Positions 35,128 through 39,801 of a stretch of 39,801 nt of DNA are shown one piece after another. The translations under genes and the position numbers were made by a program. The DNA is from Salinicola peritrichatus (GTDB taxonomy: Bacteria > Pseudomonadota > Gammaproteobacteria > Pseudomonadales > Halomonadaceae): NCBI RefSeq assembly GCF_003206715.1, contig NZ_PZJU01000041.1, positions 37,012 to 76,812 on the forward strand. Direction: 5' to 3'. Below the pieces are notes generated by a model that saw only the letters and a list, made by a program, of their open reading frames with translations, did no database searches and was not told the DNA's origin. Numbering within the stretch: the first letter of the stretch is position 1; each line of letters starts with the position of its first letter.

Positions 35128-37476
35128 ATGACGACGACGCAGGTACACACCCTCGGTTATCCACGCATTGGCGCCCGGCGCGAGTTGAAGAAAGCCGTCG
35201 AGGCCTACTGGAAAGGCGAGTTGAGCCGGGCCGAACTCGAGCAGGAAGGCGCGCGACTGCGCAAGGCGCACTGGCAGGATCAGCGTGATGCGGGACTCGA
35301 TGTCGTCACCGTGGGCGATTTCGCCTTCTACGATCAGGTGCTCAACGCTTCCGTGCTGGTTGGCGCAGTACCGCCGCGCTTTGGCAAGGTCAACGGCAGG
35401 GTTGATGGTAACGTTGATCTCGACACCTACTTCCGCATGGCGCGCGGCCGTGCGCCCAGCGGTGAGCCGGCGGCTGCCTGCGAGATGACCAAGTACTTCG
35501 ATACCAACTACCACTATCTGGTGCCGGAGTTGTATGAAGGGCAGACGTTCCGCATCGCCAGCCAGCGCCTGTTCGAGGAAGTCGCCGAGGCGAAGTCGCA
35601 GGGGCACCCGGTCAAGGTCGCGCTGACCGGTCCGATAACCTGGCTGTGGCTGGCCAAGTCCAAGAGCGAAGGGCTCGACCGGTTATCACTGCTCGATGGA
35701 CTGGTCGCCACCTACGGCGAGATTCTGGCCAGGCTCGCGGCGCTCGGCGTCGAGTGGGTCCAGCTCGATGAGCCGGCGCTGGTGCAGGATCTGCCGGGCG
35801 AGTGGCAGCGTGCGTTCGAGGTCGCCTACAACAAGTTGCAGTCCGCCGGCGTCAAGCTGCTGGTCGCGACCTACTTCGGTGGCCTCGGTGACAACCTGGG
35901 CTTGGCCGTGGGTCTGCCGGTGGAAGGGTTGCACGTCGATCTGGTACGCGCGCCGCAACAACTGACCGCGCTGCTCGACCGCCTGCCATCCTACAAGGTG
36001 CTCTCTCTTGGTGTCATCGATGGTCGCAACATCTGGCGCGCCGATCTGCGCCAGCTCGCCTCCACGCTCGAGGAGGCCAAGGCGCGTCTCGGCGAGCGCC
36101 TGTGGCTGGCGCCGAGCTGCTCGCTGCTGCACGTGCCGGTCGACCTCGACAACGAAACCCGGCTCGACCCGGAACTCAAGCGCTGGCTCGCCTTCGCCCG
36201 CCAGAAGCTCGACGAGGTGGTGACATTGGCGCATCGGATCGACGGCCGCGAAACCGATATCGATCGCCAGCGTGTCGCGGACGCCGATCGGGCACTGGCG
36301 GCACGCCGCGAATCCCGGCGTATCCACAAGCCGCAGGTTGCCGAGCGCCTGGCCAGGGTCGAGGCTGCCGATACGCGTCGCGCCAGCGCCTATACGATTC
36401 GGGCCGCGGCACAGCGTGAGCGATTCAAACTGCCGTTGTTTCCGACGACCACGATCGGCTCCTTCCCGCAGACGCAGGAAATTCGCGCTGCCCGCCGCGA
36501 CTTCAAGCGGGGCGAGCTTGGCTTGGCGGATTACGAAGCCCGCATGCGCGAAGAGATCGCGCTGGTGGTCGAGCGCCAGGAGCAGCTGGGCCTCGATGTG
36601 CTGGTCCATGGTGAAGCCGAACGCAACGACATGGTCGAATATTTCGGCGAGCAGCTCGGCGGTTTCGCCTTTACCCAGAACGGCTGGGTACAGAGCTACG
36701 GCTCGCGTTGCGTCAAGCCGCCGCTGATCTTCGGCGACGTCGAGCGTCCCGAGGCGATGACCGTACGCTGGAGCGAGTACGCCCAGTCGCTGACCGACAA
36801 GCCGATGAAGGGCATGCTGACCGGCCCGGTGACCATCCTGCAGTGGTCGTTCGTGCGCGACGACCAGCCGCGTGCCACCACCTGCCGCCAGATCGCGCTG
36901 GCGCTGCGCGACGAGGTGGCCGACCTGGAGCGGGCCGGCATCGGTATCATCCAGATCGACGAACCGGCGCTGCGCGAGGGACTGCCGCTGCGCCAGGCCG
37001 AATGGCAGGCCTATCTCGACTGGGCGGTGGAGTGCTTCCAGTTGAGTGCGGCCGTGGTACGCGACGAGACGCAGATCCACACCCACATGTGCTATGCCGA
37101 GTTCAACGACATCATCGGTGCGATTGCAGCGATGGACGCCGATGTCATCACCATCGAGACCTCGCGCTCCGACATGGAACTGCTGGATGCTTTCCAGGAC
37201 TTCGGTGATTCCAGCAAAATCGGGCCCAACGAGATCGGGCCGGGAGTCTACGACATCCACTCGCCGAACGTCCCCGAGAAGGCGTGGATGGTGAATCTGA
37301 TGATCAAGGCGGCCGAGAAGATCCCCGCCGAGCGGCTGTGGGTCAATCCGGATTGCGGTCTCAAGACGCGCGGCTGGGCCGAAGTGGAGCCGGCACTGGC
37401 GAATATGGTCGAGGCAGCGCGTGAACTGCGTAAGAACCTGTCTACGATCTGCTGCGCGTCGGCCAAACGTCGTTGA
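35128..37476 (+). CDS. metE: Cobalamin-independent methionine synthase
   Basis: This 782-residue zinc enzyme transfers the methyl group of 5-methyltetrahydropteroyl-triglutamate to homocysteine, forming methionine. It has an N-terminal MetE domain ([20 protein letters not shown]) and a C-terminal catalytic barrel ([17 protein letters not shown]). Zinc ligands visible are His653 and Cys655 in HTHMCY and Cys743 in [11 protein letters not shown]. Substrate residues lie in [17 protein letters not shown] 35128 gives the normal N-terminus, although the ribosome site is weak. Length is slightly above E. coli MetE (753). It is controlled by the divergent MetR-like gene. A dispersed repeat begins two bases after the stop. 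Confidence 0.95.
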   Translation: MTTTQVHTLGYPRIGARRELKKAVEAYWKGELSRAELEQEGARLRKAHWQDQRDAGLDVVTVGDFAFYDQVLNASVLVGAVPPRFGKVNGRVDGNVDLDTYFRMARGRAPSGEPAAACEMTKYFDTNYHYLVPELYEGQTFRIASQRLFEEVAEAKSQGHPVKVALTGPITWLWLAKSKSEGLDRLSLLDGLVATYGEILARLAALGVEWVQLDEPALVQDLPGEWQRAFEVAYNKLQSAGVKLLVATYFGGLGDNLGLAVGLPVEGLHVDLVRAPQQLTALLDRLPSYKVLSLGVIDGRNIWRADLRQLASTLEEAKARLGERLWLAPSCSLLHVPVDLDNETRLDPELKRWLAFARQKLDEVVTLAHRIDGRETDIDRQRVADADRALAARRESRRIHKPQVAERLARVEAADTRRASAYTIRAAAQRERFKLPLFPTTTIGSFPQTQEIRAARRDFKRGELGLADYEARMREEIALVVERQEQLGLDVLVHGEAERNDMVEYFGEQLGGFAFTQNGWVQSYGSRCVKPPLIFGDVERPEAMTVRWSEYAQSLTDKPMKGMLTGPVTILQWSFVRDDQPRATTCRQIALALRDEVADLERAGIGIIQIDEPALREGLPLRQAEWQAYLDWAVECFQLSAAVVRDETQIHTHMCYAEFNDIIGAIAAMDADVITIETSRSDMELLDAFQDFGDSSKIGPNEIGPGVYDIHSPNVPEKAWMVNLMIKAAEKIPAERLWVNPDCGLKTRGWAEVEPALANMVEAARELRKNLSTICCASAKRR

Positions 37477-37478
37477 GC

Positions 37479-37552
37479 CGGAGCGCAGCGGAGACAACAG
37501 CCGAAGGCTGGCCCGTAGGGTGAGCGAAGCGAGTCAAACACTTTCGGAATGC
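37479..37552 (+). repeat. 74-bp dispersed repeat, copy 2
   Basis: This copy matches 27577-27650 at 63 of 74 positions, ungapped and in the same orientation. It begins two bases after the metE stop. Unlike copy 1, it runs directly into ATGCTCATTTAACCCCATG followed by TAAACTC (37547-37573), a near-match to the core of the element at 1571-1712. Two repeat families may therefore be parts of one larger composite unit. Confidence 0.75.
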
Positions 37553-37747
37553 TCATTTAACCCCATGTAAACTCGTACGCGAGCCCGGTCCTTTCCTCAA
37601 GTGTTTTTGCCCCGAATTATCCAAAAATCGAGGCTCTAGCTCGCGAGACCGTAAACGGGTTCTAAGCGCTACGCCTGAAGCCGCTTCCCGGCGCTCCGTG
37701 CCGAGGGGGCGGTCCCGCCATCATGTCCGACATGTTAGGCTGGACTG
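37553..37747. other. Non-coding stretch between repeat copy 2 and a strong terminator
   Basis: No gene is apparent in this roughly 200-bp stretch. It contains the palindrome CATGTC-C-GACATG (37722-37734), a CTCGCGAG palindrome near 37641-37648, and GC-rich complementary segments around 37690-37717. It leads straight into a textbook terminator. A small structured RNA is possible, but no clear promoter was identified. Confidence 0.35.
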
Positions 37748-37778
37748 GCGCCGCGAGAGGCTCTCGCGGCGCTTTTTT
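37748..37778 (+). terminator. Strong Rho-independent terminator
   Basis: GCGCCGCGAGAG (37748-37759) pairs perfectly with CTCTCGCGGCGC (37761-37772), opening to a small loop at the tip, and is followed by six T (37773-37778). It lies 272 bases after metE and 36 bases before the lipoprotein gene, so it either ends a long metE transcript or a separate short RNA. Confidence 0.88.
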
Positions 37779-37814
37779 CGTTTGTTGCACCGCACTCGCT
37801 CGGGAACCTGATCC

Positions 37815-38606
37815 ATGTCACACGCGACTTCTGCCGCCGCTCGCCTTTATGCCATCGACCGTCACCGCAAATTCGCCCGTTGGGGAACGGTCGCGATGCT
37901 GGCGGCACTGCTCGGCGGTTGTGCCAGTGGCGGAACGGGGCAGGGCGTCGACGCGGCGTCCGCGGTATCGCTGTCGCCGGAGGCACCGAAGTCGCCGTTG
38001 CTGCCGAGTCCCTTCTTCGCCGATGGCGGCGAGCGTTTTACCGCCTGGCGCTGTACGCCGTCTCAGGACCTGGTGACGACGACGCCGGACGAAGGCCGCC
38101 TGCGCTTGTGGACGGCACTGGGGGGAACCGAGCTTCCCCGCGCCGTTGTCGGCAGCGGTGCCCGTTATGAACTCGGCGATCTCTCTTTCTGGCGGCAGGG
38201 ACGCGACGCCCGGGTCGAGAGCGACAACGGACGACTGGTCTGCACGCGTGCCAGCGAGCGCAAGACGACGACCCGGGAAGATCACCCGCAAAGCATCTTC
38301 TATGCCAGCGGCAACGAGCCGGGCTGGAACGTCTCGCTGGATCGGCGGACCACCACCTTGACGCTGGTTTCCGATTACGGCCAGGCGCGGGACACCTTCG
38401 ATTACCGGGTCGCCTCGGTCACTAACGGCAGTGACGCTCGGATGGTTCTGGTCAGTGACAGCGGGCGCTTGCCATTGGAGATGGATCTGCGTGCCGGCGC
38501 CTGTTTCGACTCCATGAGCGGCCAACCCTGGCCGGTCAAGGTGACGCTGCGTTATGGCGACCAGCAGTGGCAAGGCTGTGGCCAGGGGGTGGAGGCGAGT
38601 CAATGA
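37815..38606 (+). CDS. Lipoprotein with MliC-like and COG3650-like domains
   Basis: This 263-residue predicted outer-membrane lipoprotein has lipobox LLGGC (Cys about 36) after a long basic N-region. ATG 37896 would give a shorter, more typical signal. The first domain (about 70-155) has the MliC pattern: FTAWRCTPSQDLVTT, YELGDLSFWRQG and NGRLVCTRA, with two Cys expected to form a disulfide. MliC proteins inhibit c-type lysozyme. The second domain (about 165-258) begins SIFYASGNEPGWNVSLD and ends MSGQPWPVKVTLRYGDQQW then GCGQG, as in COG3650 lipoproteins of unknown role. It is a single gene after a strong terminator. Lysozyme inhibition is inferred from family only. Confidence 0.78.
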   Translation: MSHATSAAARLYAIDRHRKFARWGTVAMLAALLGGCASGGTGQGVDAASAVSLSPEAPKSPLLPSPFFADGGERFTAWRCTPSQDLVTTTPDEGRLRLWTALGGTELPRAVVGSGARYELGDLSFWRQGRDARVESDNGRLVCTRASERKTTTREDHPQSIFYASGNEPGWNVSLDRRTTTLTLVSDYGQARDTFDYRVASVTNGSDARMVLVSDSGRLPLEMDLRAGACFDSMSGQPWPVKVTLRYGDQQWQGCGQGVEASQ

Positions 38607-38656
38607 TGTCTGAACACGATAATTGAATCGAACGATACATCCCATTTTTCGCGTTT

Positions 38657-38679
38657 TTCATTTCAATAAACACAATGAA
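38657..38679. promoter_or_regulatory. Candidate LysR-type operator upstream of azoR
   Basis: TTCATT (38657-38662) and AATGAA (38674-38679) form a perfect inverted repeat separated by 11 bases, the spacing expected for a LysR-type T-N11-A site. It lies about 60 bases upstream of the azoreductase start. No LysR gene adjoins it here, so the regulator, if any, is elsewhere or just past the window. Confidence 0.4.
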
Positions 38680-38736
38680 TAATGCCTCCACCGATTACCG
38701 GTTCGTTCACCGGCACATTCACTGGAGGCAAGTCTC

Positions 38737-39345
38737 ATGGCAAAGCGTATTCTTCTGGTTACCAGCTCCATCTTCGGCGAGGGCGGCCAGTCCCGTGCCC
38801 TGGCGGCATCCTTCAAGGCAACGCTCAGCGGTCACGATGTCGAGTTGAGCGAACGCGACGTCGTCGAGCAGCCGCTGCCATACCTGACCGGCGCCGAGAC
38901 GATGAGCTGGATGACCGATCCCGCCGAACGCAGTGCCGAGCAGCAAGCATTGGCGCGTCACTCCGACGAGCTGCTGGCCGAAATCGAAGCCAACGAGGTC
39001 ATCGTGCTGGCGGTGCCGCTTTATAACCTGGGAATTCCCAGCCAGCTCAAGTCCTGGTTCGACCGTATCCTGCGTGCCGGCAAGACCTTCAAGTACACCG
39101 AAAATGGCCCGGTCGGCCTGCTCGAAGGCAAGTCCGCGCTGATCCTGGCGGCACGTGGCGGCATGTATGCCGGGACCGATTTCGATTCCCAGACACCGCA
39201 CCTCAAGCATATGCTGGGATTGATCGGTGTTAAGGATGTCGAGGTCATTTACGCCGAGGGCCTCAACACGGGCGACGAACGCAAGCAGCAGTCGCTCGAT
39301 GAAGCCAGGCAGGCGATTGGTCACTACGCTGCGAAGCTTATCTGA
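38737..39345 (+). CDS. azoR: FMN-dependent NADH:azoreductase / quinone reductase
   Basis: This 202-residue flavodoxin-fold enzyme, close in length to E. coli AzoR (201), uses NADH and FMN to reduce quinones and azo compounds by two electrons and protects against thiol-reactive electrophiles. The FMN phosphate loop is VTSSIFGEGGQSRAL. VPLYNLGIPSQLKSWFDRIL and ILAARGGMYAGTDFDSQTPHLKHMLG are diagnostic segments. ATG 38737 has GGAGG ten bases upstream. It is followed 60 bases later by a DoxX-family gene in the same direction, a common pairing in electrophile-stress operons. Confidence 0.92.
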   Translation: MAKRILLVTSSIFGEGGQSRALAASFKATLSGHDVELSERDVVEQPLPYLTGAETMSWMTDPAERSAEQQALARHSDELLAEIEANEVIVLAVPLYNLGIPSQLKSWFDRILRAGKTFKYTENGPVGLLEGKSALILAARGGMYAGTDFDSQTPHLKHMLGLIGVKDVEVIYAEGLNTGDERKQQSLDEARQAIGHYAAKLI

Positions 39346-39405
39346 CTAGCGGGTTCTCGATACCGGCGGGGGAAACGTCGAGAGCGACCATTCGAGGGGA
39401 ACGAC

Positions 39406-39768
39406 ATATATCGACTGCTGCAAAACGACGATCTCGGCAAACTTATTCTGCGCCTGTGCGTCGGTATCCTGATCCTCCTGCATGGCATCAACAAGCTGAT
39501 TCATCCGGAGAGTTTCGACTGGCTTGGTCAGCCCCTCGCCGAGTTAGGGCTGCCGTCCTTCATCGCTTATGGGGTCTTGCTCGAGGAGGTCGTCGGTCCG
39601 TTGATGGCGGGCAACATGATCGTCGCGGTGATCCTGGTCCACCTGGGCCAGTTCTGGTCATTGAACGATCAGGGCGGCTGGATGCTGGAACTGCAGGGCA
39701 TGTACTTCTTCGGTGCCGTGGCGATTCTGTTTCTGGGCAGCGGCCGCATGGCGCTCAGGCCGGACTGA
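39406..39768 (+). CDS. DoxX-family membrane protein, apparent ATA start
   Basis: This 120-residue inner-membrane protein of the DoxX family has four helices. It opens (I/M)YRLLQNDDLGKLILRLCVG then ILILLHGINKLIHPES, and continues GLPSFIAYGVLLEEVVGPLMAGNMIVAVILV and a closing GMYFFGAVAILFLGSGRMAL segment. The frame is open from 39346 but has no ATG, GTG or TTG before the first helix. GAGGGG at 39394-39399 sits six bases upstream of ATA 39406, exactly where a start belongs. CTG 39415 is another option, while TTG 39577 would delete half the protein. Either a rare AUA start or a base error is implied. It probably forms an operon with azoR. DoxX proteins accompany oxidoreductases, but their role is uncertain. 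Confidence 0.75.
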   Translation: MYRLLQNDDLGKLILRLCVGILILLHGINKLIHPESFDWLGQPLAELGLPSFIAYGVLLEEVVGPLMAGNMIVAVILVHLGQFWSLNDQGGWMLELQGMYFFGAVAILFLGSGRMALRPD

Positions 39769-39801
39769 TCCCGGCAGCGTTCGATGGGTGCTCCAGGCCG
39801 C

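Noticed and set aside
35686-37497. 603-residue open frame opposite metE
   Set aside because: It is antisense to unmistakable MetE with zinc ligands and shows no family motif or ribosome site. The same reasoning removes the long antisense frames opposite the binding-protein, mtlD, xylB, matA and matB genes.

Overview
The window is GC-rich, chromosomal and gene-dense. It reads like a moderately halophilic gammaproteobacterium, most likely Halomonadaceae (Halomonas/Salinicola/Chromohalobacter type). That placement is inferred from a BCCT osmolyte transporter, a Na+-type malonate carrier (MadLM), membrane PQQ glucose dehydrogenase, a MetR/MetE pair, acidic secreted proteins and dispersed palindromic repeats. 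No rRNA, tRNA, CRISPR array, intact transposase or prophage gene was seen.

Layout. (1) 238-3872: a small membrane protein and an acidic, tandem-PepSY-like secreted protein on the minus strand. They diverge from a second PepSY-like protein that is followed, after a 142-bp repeat with terminal inverted repeats, by a PhoP/QseB-like response regulator and a PhoQ-like kinase. (2) 3885-13972: a polyol catabolic cluster. A LacI-family regulator diverges from a sorbitol/mannitol-type ABC importer (binding protein, two permeases, ATPase), followed by mannitol/arabitol dehydrogenase, xylulokinase and transaldolase, and closed by a strong bidirectional terminator. It would oxidise imported polyols to ketoses, phosphorylate xylulose and feed the pentose phosphate pathway. 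No fructokinase is present. (3) 14061-17222: paired hairpin repeats, a luciferase-like flavin monooxygenase (minus) and a BCCT transporter. (4) 17344-23994: a malonate locus with a GntR regulator diverging from malonyl-CoA decarboxylase, malonyl-CoA synthetase and MadL/MadM. It meets a PAS-GGDEF diguanylate cyclase tail to tail, and the two share a CTAG stop. (5) 24202-27536: methylmalonate-semialdehyde dehydrogenase (minus), an extensin-like/M15-like protein, a previously uncalled decayed fragment of agmatine deiminase (minus), and a YbhB/PEBP protein. (6) 27577-30220: a 74-bp dispersed repeat, then PQQ glucose dehydrogenase and a terminator. (7) 30340-34041: a small lipoprotein, a Nudix hydrolase (minus) and an RstA/RstB-like two-component pair. 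(8) 34075-37476: MetR-like regulator and MetE with a perfect MetR box between them. (9) 37479-39768: a second copy of the dispersed repeat, about 200 bp without a gene, a strong terminator, a MliC/COG3650-type lipoprotein, an FMN-dependent azoreductase and a DoxX-family protein that appears to start on ATA.

The best candidates for something undescribed are the PepSY/membrane-protein/two-component module at 238-3872, the repeat families (1571-1712; 27577-27650 with 37479-37552; 14061-14113), the hybrid malonate locus, and the aguA relic. Most of the remaining genes belong to well-known families. Functions below rest on sequence motifs and gene order read by eye; no database search was run.
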